A stretch of 64,000 nucleotides of DNA, taken from Ancylobacter tetraedralis (lineage in GTDB: Bacteria > Pseudomonadota > Alphaproteobacteria > Rhizobiales > Xanthobacteraceae). The stretch lies in the NCBI RefSeq assembly GCF_014195655.1, contig NZ_JACICD010000001.1, positions 410,682-474,681 of the forward strand, written 5' to 3'. A program made the translations under genes and the position numbers. Numbering within the stretch: the first letter of the stretch is position 1; each line of letters begins with the position of its first letter. Below the pieces are notes generated by a model. It searched no databases and was not told the origin of the DNA. It worked only from the letters and a program-made list of their open reading frames with translations. Positions 23,927-34,283 of this stretch are shown in pieces.

Positions 23927-25311
23927 TGCGCGTCGGCTCGCTCGCGCTTCGGCTGTTCGCCTCGGCCACCCTCGTCAGCGTCGCCGTGCTGCTGGTCACC
24001 GGCCTGGCTCTGTCCTCGATCTACCGGGACGCGGTCGAGCGCGCCTTCGACCAGCGGCTCGACGTCTATCTCAAGACCATCGTTGCCGACGTCGCCAATT
24101 CCACCACCGGCGCCATGCCGGAGCCGACGACGCTGGGCGATCCCATCTTCAATTTCCCCATTTCCGGCTGGTACTGGCAGATTGCCCGCGTCGACCGGCC
24201 GGCGCGCGAGTTCAAGACCTCGCGCTCCCTGCCCGAGGGGCGCCTGCCGCTGCTCTACGAACAGGGCACCTCCGCCGACCTCACCGGCCTGCGCGAAGCC
24301 TATGGCAAGGGCCCCTCGAACCAGACGCTGCGCATTGTCGAGCGCACGGTCGATCTCGGCGAGGACGGCCGCTATGTGGCCGCGGTTGCCGCCGACGCCG
24401 CGGAAATCGAGGAGGAGGTCGAGGGTTTCAACCGCGCGCTGGCGATCACGCTCGCGGTCATCGGCATGGCCTTTCTGCTCACGCTCGCCTTCCAGGTGCT
24501 GTTCGGCCTGCGCCCGCTCAAGCGTCTGCTCGATGCGCTGCATCAGGTGCGGACCGGCAAGACGGACCGGCTGGAGGGCGCCTATCCGCAGGAGATCGCC
24601 CCGCTGGCCGCGGAGGTCAACGCGCTGATCGACGCCAATCGCGAGATCGTCGAGCGCGCCCGCACCCATGTCGGCAATCTCGCGCACGCGTTGAAGACGC
24701 CGCTCTCCGTGCTGCAGAACGAAGCCGCGCGAACCGCCTCGCTCCATCCCGACGACGCCCTCGCCGCCAAGGTGGCGGAGCAGGCCGCGATCATGACCGG
24801 GCAGGTTGCCCATCATCTGGAGCGCGCCCGGATGGCCGCGCGCGTCACCGTCGCCACGACGGTGGAGGAGGTCGGTCCTATCGTCGAGAAGCTGGCGGCG
24901 ACGCTCGCCAAGGTCTATCGGGCGCGTGGCATCGCGGTCGAGGCGGAGGTTGCGGCCGGCATGCGTTTCCGCGGTGAGCGGCAGGACCTTGAGGAGATTC
25001 TCGGCAATCTCGTCGACAATGGCTGCAAATGGGCCCGCTCGCTGGTGGAGGTGAGCGTGACGCCGTTGCCCGGCACCGGCGGCCAGCGCGATTTCTTCGA
25101 GATCGTCATCGACGACGATGGGCCCGGCCTCACGCCCGAGCAGCAGGCTGAGGCGCTCAAGCGCGGCCGCCGGCTCGACGAGACCAAGCCGGGTTCCGGG
25201 CTCGGCCTGTCGATCGTCGCGGAACTCGCGGCGCTGTATGGCGGCAAGCTCGCCTTTGATCGCTCGCCCTTCGGCGGCCTCAGATGCATCGTGCGCCTGC
25301 CGGCCGCGTGA
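23926..25311 (+). CDS. feuQ: Sensor histidine kinase, FeuQ/PhoQ-like
   Basis: 461 residues. Membrane helix 1 (LFASATLVSVAVLLVTGLAL, 11-30), a periplasmic sensor domain of about 140 residues, helix 2 (LAITLAVIGMAFLLTLAF, about 173-190), a HAMP-like linker, then the phosphoacceptor His in GNLAHALKTPLSV (about residue 252), N box LVDNGCKWA and G boxes DDDGPGL and GSGLGLSIV. Paired with the regulator just upstream. GNLAHALKTPL instead of SHELRTPL is typical of the PhoQ/FeuQ class. Confidence 0.82.
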   Translation: MRVGSLALRLFASATLVSVAVLLVTGLALSSIYRDAVERAFDQRLDVYLKTIVADVANSTTGAMPEPTTLGDPIFNFPISGWYWQIARVDRPAREFKTSRSLPEGRLPLLYEQGTSADLTGLREAYGKGPSNQTLRIVERTVDLGEDGRYVAAVAADAAEIEEEVEGFNRALAITLAVIGMAFLLTLAFQVLFGLRPLKRLLDALHQVRTGKTDRLEGAYPQEIAPLAAEVNALIDANREIVERARTHVGNLAHALKTPLSVLQNEAARTASLHPDDALAAKVAEQAAIMTGQVAHHLERARMAARVTVATTVEEVGPIVEKLAATLAKVYRARGIAVEAEVAAGMRFRGERQDLEEILGNLVDNGCKWARSLVEVSVTPLPGTGGQRDFFEIVIDDDGPGLTPEQQAEALKRGRRLDETKPGSGLGLSIVAELAALYGGKLAFDRSPFGGLRCIVRLPAA

Positions 25312-25401
25312 GGCGCTCATGACGGGTGACGGAGCCGCCGTTTCGCCCTATTCCTACCGCTTTCTGCCGCCCTCTGCGGCTTGATCTCGGAAGGATTCTT
25401 C

Positions 25402-25869
25402 ATGCGCGCTGTTCCTCTCGTCGCCCTTGTGCTGATCGGAGCGACCCTGGCCGGCTGTCAGGCCACCCAGGAGAACCCAAACATGGTCGGCGGTGCGGCA
25501 ACCGGCGCGGTCGCGGGCGGCATCATTGGCGCGATCGCCGGGCGGAACGTGGCGGGGGCCGCCATCGGCGCTCTCGCGGGCGGCCTGATCGGCGGCACCA
25601 TCGGCGCGGCGCTCGACGACCAGGATCGCCAGCGTGCCCAGCAGGCGGAGATGCAGGCGCTCGAATATGGCTCGCCCGGCTCGCCCGTGAGCTGGCGCGG
25701 CGATAATGGCAATTACGGCACGGTCGTTCCCGGCCCGGCCTATGCGCGCGGCGGCTCGCCCAAGTGCCGCGAATTCACCCACACGATCTATATTGACGGC
25801 CAGCCGCAGACCGCGCGCGGAACCGCCTGCCGCAATCCGGACGGCACGTGGGCGCCCGTGGCGGGCTGA
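25402..25869 (+). CDS. Glycine-zipper outer-membrane lipoprotein (17 kDa surface antigen type)
   Basis: 155 residues. Lipoprotein signal with lipobox LAGC (ALVLIGATLAGCQAT, Cys about residue 19). Residues 28-70 are a double glycine zipper (VGGAATGAVAGGIIGAIAG, AAIGALAGGLIGGTIGAAL), followed by a soluble domain with CREFTHTIYIDGQPQTARGTACRNPDGTW, the conserved C-terminus of the rickettsial 17-kDa-antigen family. Probably an outer-membrane envelope-integrity protein. Its place behind feuQ suggests envelope-stress control, by inference. Confidence 0.85.
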   Translation: MRAVPLVALVLIGATLAGCQATQENPNMVGGAATGAVAGGIIGAIAGRNVAGAAIGALAGGLIGGTIGAALDDQDRQRAQQAEMQALEYGSPGSPVSWRGDNGNYGTVVPGPAYARGGSPKCREFTHTIYIDGQPQTARGTACRNPDGTWAPVAG

Positions 25870-25998
25870 CGCCCGGCAACGGACTTCAGGTTGTCTGGCC
25901 GGCTGCCGGTCGCGCTCGTGCGAGCGTGCACCGGTCGATGCCTTTGACGGCAAGCAGGGCGCTCCGGCAGGGCGATATCCGCCGCGCGGCACGGTCGC

Positions 25999-26025
25999 CC
26001 GGCGAGCGGATCGGTCGCTCGCCGG
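25999..26025. repeat. Perfect 10-bp inverted repeat upstream of ccmI
   Basis: CCGGCGAGCG (25999-26008), 7-base loop, CGCTCGCCGG (26016-26025). It lies in the 281-base gap between the lipoprotein gene and ccmI and has no T-run. Either an end-of-transcript hairpin or a protein site. Confidence 0.45.
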
Positions 26026-26150
26026 ATCACGCTCGCGTGACATTGCCCCCCGTGATCCCGCGACTGTGAGCCTGCGTCGATCCGACTGAGGGTGTTACGG
26101 ATTGGCGAGGCCGCCAAGCTCGGCTACCTCAGCGCATTAGAGGAACGCTA

Positions 26151-27272
26151 ATGTTGCTGTGGACCGCCATCTCCCTCATGACCGGGGCCGCCATATTGGC
26201 GGTGCTGTGGCCGTTGCGCACCGGCGGCGGCACCGCGCCTGCCGCCAGCGCCGCCGATCTTGCCGTCTATCGCGACCAGCTCTCCGAGATCGAGCGCGAC
26301 CGCGTCAGCGGCCTTATCGGTGCGGCCGAGGGGGACGCCGCCCGTGCCGAGGTGGGGCGGCGCATCCTGCGCGCTTCCGCCGAGACGGCTTCCGGCGCGG
26401 CCCGCCCCTCCGGTGCGGACCGCCGTCGGCAGATCGTCGCCGTGATCGGGCTGGTCGGCCTTCCTGTCATGGCGGGCGGGCTCTATCTCAAGCTCGGCTC
26501 GCCCACACTGCCGCCGCAGCCCCTGGCGGCGCGGCTGGAATCCCGGCCCGACCAGTCGGACGTCGCCATTCTCGTGCGCAAAGTCGAGGCCCATCTCGAG
26601 GCCAATCCCGAGGACGGACGCGGCTACGAGGTTTTGGCCCCGATCTATGCCCGTATCGGCCGCACCGCCGATGCGGCGCGCGCCTGGACAAGTGCCGTCC
26701 GCCTGCTCGGCCCCAGCGCCGTGCGGGAGAACGGGCTCGGCGAGGCGCTGACGGCCGAAGCGGGCGGTGTCGTCACCGTCGAGGCGAAGGCGGCCTTCGA
26801 GGCGGCAGTCGCGGCCGACCCCAAGGACCCCAAGGCACGCTATTTCCTGGGCCTCGCGGCCGAGCAGGACGGCCGCCCCGCCGATGCCGCGCAGATCTGG
26901 GGCGCGCTGGCCGCCAGTTCCCCGCCCGACGCACCTTGGATGGGGCTGCTGCGCGCGGCGCTGGCCCGAGTCGGGGCGCCGGTGGCAACCGCGCCGGGGC
27001 CGAGCGCCGCGGATGTCGCTGCCGCGCAGGACATGACGCCGGCGGAACGCGACCAGATGGTGCGCGGCATGGTGGCGCGGCTGGAAGCGCGCCTCGCGCA
27101 GGACGGCAGCGATATCGAGGGCTGGCTCCGCCTGATGCGCGCCCGGATCGTGCTGGGCGAGGCCGACAAGGCCAAGGCAGCCGCCAGCGAGGCGCGCGCG
27201 CATTTCGCTACGGATGGCGGCGCCCTAGGGCGCATCGACGCGCTGGCGCGCGAACTCGGTTTAGGGAGTTGA
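26151..27272 (+). CDS. ccmI: Cytochrome c maturation protein CcmI
   Basis: 373 residues. CcmI delivers apocytochrome c to the haem ligation complex. The N-terminus has one membrane helix ([21 protein letters not shown]), then the conserved [17 protein letters not shown] and [10 protein letters not shown], a second membrane helix ([21 protein letters not shown], about 90-110), and a periplasmic TPR-like region to the end ([37 protein letters not shown]). First gene of the ccmIEFH operon; four bases separate it from ccmE. Confidence 0.92.
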   Translation: MLLWTAISLMTGAAILAVLWPLRTGGGTAPAASAADLAVYRDQLSEIERDRVSGLIGAAEGDAARAEVGRRILRASAETASGAARPSGADRRRQIVAVIGLVGLPVMAGGLYLKLGSPTLPPQPLAARLESRPDQSDVAILVRKVEAHLEANPEDGRGYEVLAPIYARIGRTADAARAWTSAVRLLGPSAVRENGLGEALTAEAGGVVTVEAKAAFEAAVAADPKDPKARYFLGLAAEQDGRPADAAQIWGALAASSPPDAPWMGLLRAALARVGAPVATAPGPSAADVAAAQDMTPAERDQMVRGMVARLEARLAQDGSDIEGWLRLMRARIVLGEADKAKAAASEARAHFATDGGALGRIDALARELGLGS

Positions 27273-27276
27273 CGAC

Positions 27277-27723
27277 ATGACCCGCAAAGGGCGGCGCCTT
27301 CTGCTCATCTCCTGCGCGATCGGCGTGCTCGGCGTTGCCGCGGGACTGGTGCTGTTCGCGCTCAACGACACCATCGTGTTCTTCCGCTCGCCGAGCGAGA
27401 TCGCCGCGGAGCACACCGCCCCGGGCTCGCGCCTGCGGCTGGGCGGGCTGGTCAAGGATGGCAGCGTGATGCGGCAGGACAATGCGCATGTCCGCTTCAC
27501 CGTGACAGATGGCGGGGCGGACATGGCGGTCTATTATGAGGGACTGCTGCCGGACCTGTTCCGGGAGGGACAGGGCGTGATTGCCGAGGGCGTGCTGCTG
27601 GGCGACGGCACGTTCCGCGCCGACAGCGTGCTCGCCAAGCACGACGAGAAATACATGCCCAAGGAAGTCGCCGACGCGCTGAAGAAGCAGGGCGTCTGGA
27701 AGGAAGGCGAGGCGACGCGATGA
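27277..27723 (+). CDS. ccmE: Haem chaperone CcmE
   Basis: 148 residues. N-terminal membrane anchor ([22 protein letters not shown]), then the OB-fold domain with [30 protein letters not shown], and the haem-binding His in [14 protein letters not shown]. It carries haem covalently to CcmF/H. ATGA overlap with ccmF. Confidence 0.95.
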   Translation: MTRKGRRLLLISCAIGVLGVAAGLVLFALNDTIVFFRSPSEIAAEHTAPGSRLRLGGLVKDGSVMRQDNAHVRFTVTDGGADMAVYYEGLLPDLFREGQGVIAEGVLLGDGTFRADSVLAKHDEKYMPKEVADALKKQGVWKEGEATR

Positions 27724-29735
27724 ACCCGGAAATCGGCCATTTCGCGCTCGTGCTGGCGCTTGCCGTCGCGATCCTGCAGACCGTGATCCCGATATGGGGC
27801 GCGCGGGTGGGCGATGCCGCGCTGATGCGCGTCGGGCCGGCGCTGGCGGTGGCCTTCCTTGGCTTCGTCGGCCTCGCCTTCGCCGTGCTGACGGCGGCCT
27901 ATGTGCAGTCCGACTTCTCCGTGCTGAACGTGGTGGAGAATTCGCACTCGCTGAAGCCGATGCTGTTCAAGGTCACCGGCGTCTGGGGCAACCACGAGGG
28001 CTCCATGCTGCTCTGGGTGCTGGTGCTGGCCCTGTTCGGCGCGATGGTGGCGCTGTTCGGAACCAACCTGCCGGCGACGCTCAAGGCCAATGTGCTGGGC
28101 GTGCAGGGTTCGGTCGGGGTGGCGTTTCTCCTGTTCATCCTGCTGACATCGAATCCCTTCATCCGCGTCATTCCGGCGCTGGCGGAGGGGCAGGACCTCA
28201 ACCCGGTCCTTCAGGATATCGGCCTCGCCATCCATCCGCCGCTGCTCTATCTCGGCTATGTCGGCTTCTCCATCACCTTCGCCTTCGCCGTCGCCGCGCT
28301 GATCGACGGGCGCATCGATGCGGCATGGGCGCGCTGGGTGCGGCCGTGGGCGCTGGCCGCGTGGGCTTTTCTCACCGTCGGTATCGCGATGGGATCCTAC
28401 TGGGCCTATTACGAACTGGGCTGGGGCGGCTGGTGGTTCTGGGACCCGGTCGAGAACGCCTCACTCATGCCGTGGTTCGCCGGCACCGCATTGATCCATT
28501 CCGCCGTGGTGATGGAAAAGCGCGATGCGCTCAAAGTCTGGACGCTGCTGCTCGCCATCCTCGCCTTTTCGCTCTCGCTGCTCGGCACGTTCCTGGTGCG
28601 CTCGGGCGTTCTGACTTCGGTGCATGCCTTCGCCACCGATCCTTCGCGCGGCGTGTTCATCCTCGGCATTCTCGTCTTCTTCATCGGGGGATCGCTGGCG
28701 CTCTATGCGCTGCGCGCGCCGATGCTGCGCCAGGGCGGCCTCTTCGCGCCCATCTCGCGCGAGGGCGCGCTGGTGCTGAACAACCTGCTGCTTACCGCCG
28801 CCGCCGCCGCCGTGCTGGTCGGCACGCTCTATCCGCTGGCGCTGGAATCGTGGAACGGCGCCAAGATCACGGTGGGCCCGCCCTATTTCAACCTGACCGT
28901 CGGCGCGCTGATGCTGCCCGTGGTCTTCGCCATGCCGTTCGGCCCGCTGCTCGCCTGGAAGCGGGGCGACCTGGCGGGTGCGGCGCAACGGCTGATGAGC
29001 GCGCTGGCGGTGGGGATCCTGATCGCGCTTGCCGCGGCTTACCTGCAGGGCGGTGGCCCGCTGCTGGCGCCGCTCGGCATGGGGCTCGCCGCCTTCATCG
29101 TCATCGGGGCGTTGGTCGACCTTGCCGAGCGCGGCGCCGTCGGCCGGGTGCCGGTGGCCACGTCCGTCGCCCGGCTGCGCGGCCTGCCGCGCGCCTCCTA
29201 TGGCGCGGCACTCGCCCATGCCGGTGTCGGCGTCTGCCTGTTCGGCATCATTGCCGAAACCAGCTGGAACGCCGAGCGCATCACCGGCTTGAAAATCGGC
29301 CAGAGTTTCGAGGTGGGCGGCTATGAACTGACGCTCGCCCGCGTGGAGCCGCGCAACGGGCCGAATTACCGCGACCTCACCGGCATCTTCATCATTCGTC
29401 GCGGCGGCACGGAAATCGGCACCATCGAATCCTCCAAGCGGCTGTTCACCGCGCGCAACATGCCCACCACCGAGGCGGGCATCCGCACCTTCGGCTTCAG
29501 CCAGCTTTATGTGAGCTTGGGCGACGAACTGCCCGGCGGCGGCATCGGCGTGCGCGCTTATTGGAAGCCTTTCGTGACGCTGATCTGGCTCGGGGCGGTG
29601 ATCATGGCGCTGGGCGGGGCACTGTCGCTGAGCGACCGGCGGCTGCGCATCGGCGCTCCCAAGCCTGCTAAACCCAAGCCTGCTAAACCCACCCCCGAGC
29701 GCAAGCCCGACGCCGCGCCGGCGCCGGCGGAGTGA
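27720..29735 (+). CDS. ccmF: Haem lyase subunit CcmF
   Basis: 671 residues with 14 or so hydrophobic segments. The tryptophan-rich WWD motif is [18 protein letters not shown] (about residues 236-253); conserved histidines lie in [16 protein letters not shown] and [12 protein letters not shown]. It attaches haem to apocytochromes in the inner membrane. The C-terminal tail ([17 protein letters not shown]) comes from a tandem 15-base repeat near 29662-29691. Confidence 0.95.
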   Translation: MNPEIGHFALVLALAVAILQTVIPIWGARVGDAALMRVGPALAVAFLGFVGLAFAVLTAAYVQSDFSVLNVVENSHSLKPMLFKVTGVWGNHEGSMLLWVLVLALFGAMVALFGTNLPATLKANVLGVQGSVGVAFLLFILLTSNPFIRVIPALAEGQDLNPVLQDIGLAIHPPLLYLGYVGFSITFAFAVAALIDGRIDAAWARWVRPWALAAWAFLTVGIAMGSYWAYYELGWGGWWFWDPVENASLMPWFAGTALIHSAVVMEKRDALKVWTLLLAILAFSLSLLGTFLVRSGVLTSVHAFATDPSRGVFILGILVFFIGGSLALYALRAPMLRQGGLFAPISREGALVLNNLLLTAAAAAVLVGTLYPLALESWNGAKITVGPPYFNLTVGALMLPVVFAMPFGPLLAWKRGDLAGAAQRLMSALAVGILIALAAAYLQGGGPLLAPLGMGLAAFIVIGALVDLAERGAVGRVPVATSVARLRGLPRASYGAALAHAGVGVCLFGIIAETSWNAERITGLKIGQSFEVGGYELTLARVEPRNGPNYRDLTGIFIIRRGGTEIGTIESSKRLFTARNMPTTEAGIRTFGFSQLYVSLGDELPGGGIGVRAYWKPFVTLIWLGAVIMALGGALSLSDRRLRIGAPKPAKPKPAKPTPERKPDAAPAPAE

Positions 29736-29737
29736 GC

Positions 29738-30226
29738 ATGATGCGCCGCGCGCTGCTTCTCGCCCTTCTCGCGCTCGGGCTGCTGGCCGGCCCGCTTCAC
29801 GCGGTGCAGCCGGATGAGATGCTGCCCGATGCGGCGCAGGAGGCGCGGGCGCGCCAGCTCTCCAAGGAGCTGCGCTGCATGGTCTGCCAGAATCAGTCGA
29901 TCGACGATTCCGATGCGCCGCTGGCCAAGGACCTGCGTCTGCTCGTGCGCGAGCGCATCAAGGCAGGCGACAGCGACGGCCAGGTGATGGATTTCCTGGT
30001 GTCGCGCTATGGCGAATTCGTGCTGCTGCGCCCCACGCTGCACGGCGCGAACATCGTGCTCTGGCTCGCGCCGTTCCTCGTGCTGGTCGTTGGCGGCGCC
30101 GGCCTCTGGCTCGCCTATCGCCGCCGCGGCAGCCGACCCGCGCCGACCGCTCCGCTGAGCTCCGAGGAGGAAGAAAAGCTCCGCCGCGTGCTCTCCGAAA
30201 ATTCCGGCGACGTTACCAAACTGTAA
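29738..30226 (+). CDS. ccmH: Cytochrome c maturation protein CcmH/CycL
   Basis: 162 residues. Signal-like N-terminus ([18 protein letters not shown]), then the redox motif [23 protein letters not shown] and a C-terminal membrane helix ([22 protein letters not shown]). It reduces apocytochrome cysteines with CcmG (not in this window). Start at ATG 29738; a GTG at 29732 overlapping the ccmF stop is possible. Confidence 0.92.
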   Translation: MMRRALLLALLALGLLAGPLHAVQPDEMLPDAAQEARARQLSKELRCMVCQNQSIDDSDAPLAKDLRLLVRERIKAGDSDGQVMDFLVSRYGEFVLLRPTLHGANIVLWLAPFLVLVVGGAGLWLAYRRRGSRPAPTAPLSSEEEEKLRRVLSENSGDVTKL

Positions 30227-30266
30227 CGCCACCGCCAGCCTGCGTTAAGGCGCGGACACCTATCTT

Positions 30267-30312
30267 CTCGTTCGAACCTTCCCGATGGGGAAGCGAGATC
30301 TGGTCGAACGAG
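30267..30312 (+). promoter_or_regulatory. Hairpin in the degP leader that overlaps the ribosome site
   Basis: CTCGTTCGA (30267-30275) pairs with TCGAACGAG (30304-30312), with two further G-C pairs after a one-base bulge, and an inner TTCCC/GGGAA stem. The right arm ends in the ACGAG of the GAGGAA ribosome site that precedes the degP ATG at 30322. It could be a translational control element or thermosensor; no experiment supports this here. Confidence 0.4.
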
Positions 30313-30321
30313 GAACGACAT

Positions 30322-31899
30322 ATGTCGCGCAACGCGCTTTCCGACACCACCAAGACTTCGTCCTCCACGCTGCGCCGCAGCCGTTCCCGGCTGCTCGCGG
30401 GCGTGTTCACCCTGGCCCTCGCCGGCGGTGTCGTCGGCGGTGTCGTCCTGCCCGAAATCGTGACCCCCGCCGAGGCGCAGCTCAGCACCAATCAGCCGGC
30501 CAGCACGTTCTCCTTCGCCGACATCGTCGAGAAGGTTTCGCCCGCCGTGGTGAGCGTGAAGGTCAAGAAGGATGGCGACGCCGACGTCGCGATGAACGAT
30601 GACGAGCCGGGCGCGCAGAATGTACCGCCGCAGATCGAGCGCTTCATGCGCCGCTTCGGCCTCGGCCCGAACGGCCCGCAGGGCGGCCCGGACGCCGGCC
30701 CCCGTCGCGGTGGTCCCGGCGGCGGCCATGGTCGCGTCGTCGGCCAGGGCTCCGGCTTCTTCATTTCGGCCGACGGCTATGTCGTGACCAATAATCACGT
30801 GGTCGATGGCGCCTCGGAAGTCGATGTGACGCTGACCGACGGCAAGAGCTACACCGCCAAGGTGGTGGGCACGGATCCGCGTACCGACGTGGCGCTGCTC
30901 AAGGTGGACGGCAAGGGCGATTTCCCCTGGGTGAAGCTCGCTGAAACCGCGCCGCGTGTCGGCGATTGGGTGGTCGCGGTCGGCAACCCGTTCGGTCTCG
31001 GCGGCACGGTGACGGCGGGCATCGTCTCGGCGCGCGGCCGTGACATCGGCTCGGGCCCCTATGACGACTTCCTGCAGATCGACGCGCCGATCAATCGCGG
31101 CAATTCGGGCGGCCCGACCTTCGGCCTGAACGGCGAGGTCATCGGCGTGAATACCGCCATCGTGTCCCCCTCGGGCGGCAATGTCGGCATCGCCTTCGCG
31201 ATCCCCTCGGAGACCGTCTCGCAGGTGGTCGAGGCCCTGAAGTCTGGCGGCCAGGTGGCCCGTGGCTATGTCGGCGTGCAGATCCAGCCGGTCAGCGACG
31301 AGGTAGCCGAGGCAATGGACCTCAAGGACGCCCAGGGCGCGCTGGTCGCCCAGGTGCAGCCCGGCACCCCCGGCGAGAAGGCCGGCCTCAAGCCCGGTGA
31401 TATCGTGACGGCCATTGACGGCGAGACCATCAAGGACTCCCGCGAGATGTCGCGCGACATCGCCCGCAAGAAGCCGGGCGTCACGGTCAAGCTGAGCGTG
31501 CTGCGTGACGGCAAGTCCATCACCGTGCCGGTCACGCTCGAGCAGCTGCCGACCGACGTCGCCTCGAACGACACCGGCAAGGGCGCCGAGCAGGAGAAGG
31601 GCAACCGCGACGTGCCGCGCCTCGGCCTTTCGCTGGCACCCGCCAAGGGTGTCGCCGGCGCCGGCGACCTGGGCGTGGTCATCACCGAGGTCGACCCGAA
31701 CGGTCCCGCCGCCGAGCGTGGCCTGAAGGCGGGCGACGTCATCCTCGACGTTGCCGGCAAGCCGGTGATGAAGCCCTCCGACGTGCGCGACGGCCTCGCC
31801 GCCGCGAAGAAGGACAACCGCAAGGCCGTGCTGCTGCGCGTCAAGTCCGAGCAGGGCACCCGCTTCGTGGCGATCTCGCTCGGCGACAACCGCGGCTGA
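30322..31899 (+). CDS. degP: Periplasmic serine protease/chaperone DegP (HtrA)
   Basis: 525 residues. N-terminal signal or anchor (LLAGVFTLALAGGVVGGVVL, about residues 23-42, cut near AEAQ). Trypsin-like domain with His in NNHVVDGASEV, Asp in RTDVALLKVDG and Ser in NRGNSGGPTFG, and the Q-linker rich in Gly/Pro/Arg between residues 100 and 135. Two PDZ domains follow (about 310-400 and 430-520). It degrades or refolds damaged envelope proteins. The cyc/ccm-degP order is conserved in Hyphomicrobiales. Confidence 0.95.
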   Translation: MSRNALSDTTKTSSSTLRRSRSRLLAGVFTLALAGGVVGGVVLPEIVTPAEAQLSTNQPASTFSFADIVEKVSPAVVSVKVKKDGDADVAMNDDEPGAQNVPPQIERFMRRFGLGPNGPQGGPDAGPRRGGPGGGHGRVVGQGSGFFISADGYVVTNNHVVDGASEVDVTLTDGKSYTAKVVGTDPRTDVALLKVDGKGDFPWVKLAETAPRVGDWVVAVGNPFGLGGTVTAGIVSARGRDIGSGPYDDFLQIDAPINRGNSGGPTFGLNGEVIGVNTAIVSPSGGNVGIAFAIPSETVSQVVEALKSGGQVARGYVGVQIQPVSDEVAEAMDLKDAQGALVAQVQPGTPGEKAGLKPGDIVTAIDGETIKDSREMSRDIARKKPGVTVKLSVLRDGKSITVPVTLEQLPTDVASNDTGKGAEQEKGNRDVPRLGLSLAPAKGVAGAGDLGVVITEVDPNGPAAERGLKAGDVILDVAGKPVMKPSDVRDGLAAAKKDNRKAVLLRVKSEQGTRFVAISLGDNRG

Positions 31900-32001
31900 C
31901 GCGGCGCCGGGGATCATTCCGGAGCGCCGCTCGGGCGTCCCGGGGGATCGGTTCCGTCTGCGGTCTGTCCCGTCGCCCCCTTGGACTGCAGATGGCCGGT
32001 G

Positions 32002-32041
32002 GCGCGGGGAGTCCTTCAGGACTTCCCGCGTCGTCCTTTTT
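32002..32041 (+). terminator. Intrinsic terminator after degP
   Basis: CGCGGGGAGTCCT and AGGACTTCCCGCG (within 32003-32030) form a 12-13 pair stem with a TC loop, followed by TCGTCC and TTTTT (32037-32041). It sits in the 307 bases between degP and the regulator start at 32207; the rest of that stretch holds only a possible N-terminal extension of the regulator and its promoter. Confidence 0.85.
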
Positions 32042-32206
32042 AAGTGGGCGCGATGGTGCAACCCGGCGGCTCCGATAGGCGCGAGGCTCGAAATGACGTA
32101 CATGGAGACGAATTCGAATCTTGCCGCCGCCGCCGATTCCTCTCCGGGTTCGGGCCTTCCGGCCCTCGACCCGGCGGAGGTCAGGAAATCCGCCGAAGAA
32201 TTTGCC

Positions 32207-32887
32207 ATGCGCCTGCTCGTCGTCGAAGATGATCGCGATGCCGCCGACTATCTGCGCAAGGCGTTCCGCGAAGCGGGCCATGTCGTAGATGTCGCGACCG
32301 ATGGCGAGGATGGCCTCGTCCTCGCGCTGGACGGCGGCTATGACGTGCTGGTGGTCGACCGCATGCTGCCACGCCGGGATGGCCTGTCGCTCATCGCCCA
32401 TCTGCGCGGGCGTGGCGACCAGACGCCGGCGCTCATCCTCTCCGCCCTCGGCCAGGTCGATGACCGCGTGACGGGGCTGAGGGCTGGCGGCGACGACTAT
32501 CTGCCCAAGCCCTATGCCTTTTCCGAACTGCTCGCCCGCGTCGAGGCGCTGGCGCGGCGCGGCGGCCCGCAGGCGGCGGATACGCTTTATCGCGTCGGCG
32601 ATCTCGAACTCGATCGGCTGGCGCATCGCGTCAGCCGCGCGGGCCAGGAAATCGTGCTGCAGCCGCGCGAATTCCGGCTGCTCGAATATCTCATGCGCCA
32701 TGCGGGGCAGGTGGTGACGCGCACCATGCTGCTGGAAAATGTGTGGGACTATCATTTCGATCCGCAGACCAACGTGATCGACGTGCACGTTTCGCGGCTG
32801 CGCTCCAAGATCGACAAAGGCTTCGATCCGCCATTGCTCCACACGGTACGCGGTGCGGGATACATCCTTCGTGACGGCGCTCGGTAG
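32207..32887 (+). CDS. OmpR-family response regulator (degP-glnE interval)
   Basis: 226 residues from the ATG at 32207 (MRLLVVEDDRDAADYL), the normal start for the family; an open frame back to an ATG at 32093 would add 38 residues (ETNSNLAAAADSSPGSG...) without a known domain. Receiver with phosphoacceptor Asp in VLVVDRMLPRRDG and Lys in YLPKPYAFSELL; winged helix with LQPREFRLLEYLMRHAG and VIDVHVSRLRSKID. Works with the kinase encoded next, whose start overlaps its end. Confidence 0.85.
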   Translation: MRLLVVEDDRDAADYLRKAFREAGHVVDVATDGEDGLVLALDGGYDVLVVDRMLPRRDGLSLIAHLRGRGDQTPALILSALGQVDDRVTGLRAGGDDYLPKPYAFSELLARVEALARRGGPQAADTLYRVGDLELDRLAHRVSRAGQEIVLQPREFRLLEYLMRHAGQVVTRTMLLENVWDYHFDPQTNVIDVHVSRLRSKIDKGFDPPLLHTVRGAGYILRDGAR

Positions 32888-34283
32888 GCTCATCCGGACG
32901 ACCGCGTTCAAGCTGATCGCGGCCTATCTCCTCGTCTTCGCGATCTTCGCCGGGTCGGTGATCGCCTATCTCGGGTGGCACACCCAGCGCCTCGTGACGC
33001 GGCAGGCGGTGGAGGCGATCGAGAACGACACCAGCTTCATGCAGGCCCAGTTCGAGCGCGGCGGCATTTCGCGGCTGGTACAGGTGGTGAACCGCCGCTC
33101 GCGCGCGCCCGATGCCGGGCTGCTGCTCGTCACCAGCTTCAACGGCGAGCCGCTCGCCGGCAATGTCCTGAACCTGCCGCTGAACTTCCTCGACAAGGAG
33201 GGCTGGCGCGAGATCGACTATGTGCGCTCGGAGGACCAGGCCGCCCCGCCCAGCCGGGCGCTGGTCAATGTGCTGTTCCTGCCGGGCGAGTTCCGGCTGC
33301 TGATCGGCCGCGATGTGGTCGAGCGCGAGGAACTGCGCAAGATCATCATCGGGCCGGCGCTGTGGGGGCTCGGCCTGCTGGTCGTGCTCGGCGTCGCTGG
33401 CGGGCTGTTCGTCACCCGCCGCGTGCTCAAGCGCATCGACCAGATGACGGCGATCTCCGACGGCATCATGGCCGGCGACATGTCCGGCCGCCTCGCGGTG
33501 GCCGGCACGGGCGACGAGTTCGACCGGCTCGCCTTCAGCCTCAACGCCATGCTCGATCGCATCGAGGCGCTGATGGCGGGGCTGAAGCAGGTTTCCGACA
33601 ACATTGCCCATGATTTGAAGACACCCCTCACGCGCCTGCGCAACCGCGCCGAGGACGCGCTGCGCACCGCCCGCTCGGACGAGGAGTGGCGCGCGGCCAC
33701 CGAACAGACCATCGACGAATCCGACGGGCTTATCCGCACCTTCGACGCGCTGCTGATGATCGCGCGCGCCGAAGCCGGGCAGGCGAGCGCCGCCGCCGTG
33801 CGGTTCGACCTTGCCGATACGCTGGCGAGCGTCGCCGAGCTTTATGAACCGGTGGCGGATGAGAGCGGGCTCGATCTCACTCTCGAATCTGTCGAGCCCC
33901 TTGGCGTGATCGGCGTGCGCGAGCTGCTCGCCCAGGTGCTGTCCAATCTCATCGACAACGCGATCAAATACAGCGCGCCGGACATACCCGGCGCGCGCGG
34001 GACGATCCGTCTGGCGGCGAGCCGCGTAGACGGCAAGGCGCGCATCGTGGTGGCCGATTGCGGCCCCGGTATCCCGGAGGCGGATCGCCCCCGCGTTCTG
34101 GAGCGTTTCGTGCGGCTGGAGGCGAGCCGCACGCGGCCGGGTTTCGGGCTCGGCCTGTCGCTGGTGGTGGCCGTGGTGCACCTGCATGGCGGCTCGCTGC
34201 GGCTGGAGGATAACGAGCCGGGGCTGCGCGTGATCATCGACCTGCCTCTGGCACCGGCCATGGAGGAAGTGGCTGCCGTGTGA
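32871..34283 (+). CDS. HAMP-domain sensor histidine kinase
   Basis: About 470 residues from a GTG at 32871 (a GTG at 32853 is equally possible). Two membrane helices (LIAAYLLVFAIFAGSVIAYL and IIIGPALWGLGLLVVLGVAGGLF), a periplasmic loop of about 130 residues, HAMP (RRVLKRIDQMTAISDGIMAGD), His in VSDNIAHDLKTPLTRLRNR, N box LSNLIDNAIKYS, and GFGLGLSLVVAVVHLHGG. EnvZ/QseC-like build. Signal unknown. glnE follows with a GTGA overlap. Confidence 0.85.
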   Translation: MTALGRLIRTTAFKLIAAYLLVFAIFAGSVIAYLGWHTQRLVTRQAVEAIENDTSFMQAQFERGGISRLVQVVNRRSRAPDAGLLLVTSFNGEPLAGNVLNLPLNFLDKEGWREIDYVRSEDQAAPPSRALVNVLFLPGEFRLLIGRDVVEREELRKIIIGPALWGLGLLVVLGVAGGLFVTRRVLKRIDQMTAISDGIMAGDMSGRLAVAGTGDEFDRLAFSLNAMLDRIEALMAGLKQVSDNIAHDLKTPLTRLRNRAEDALRTARSDEEWRAATEQTIDESDGLIRTFDALLMIARAEAGQASAAAVRFDLADTLASVAELYEPVADESGLDLTLESVEPLGVIGVRELLAQVLSNLIDNAIKYSAPDIPGARGTIRLAASRVDGKARIVVADCGPGIPEADRPRVLERFVRLEASRTRPGFGLGLSLVVAVVHLHGGSLRLEDNEPGLRVIIDLPLAPAMEEVAAV

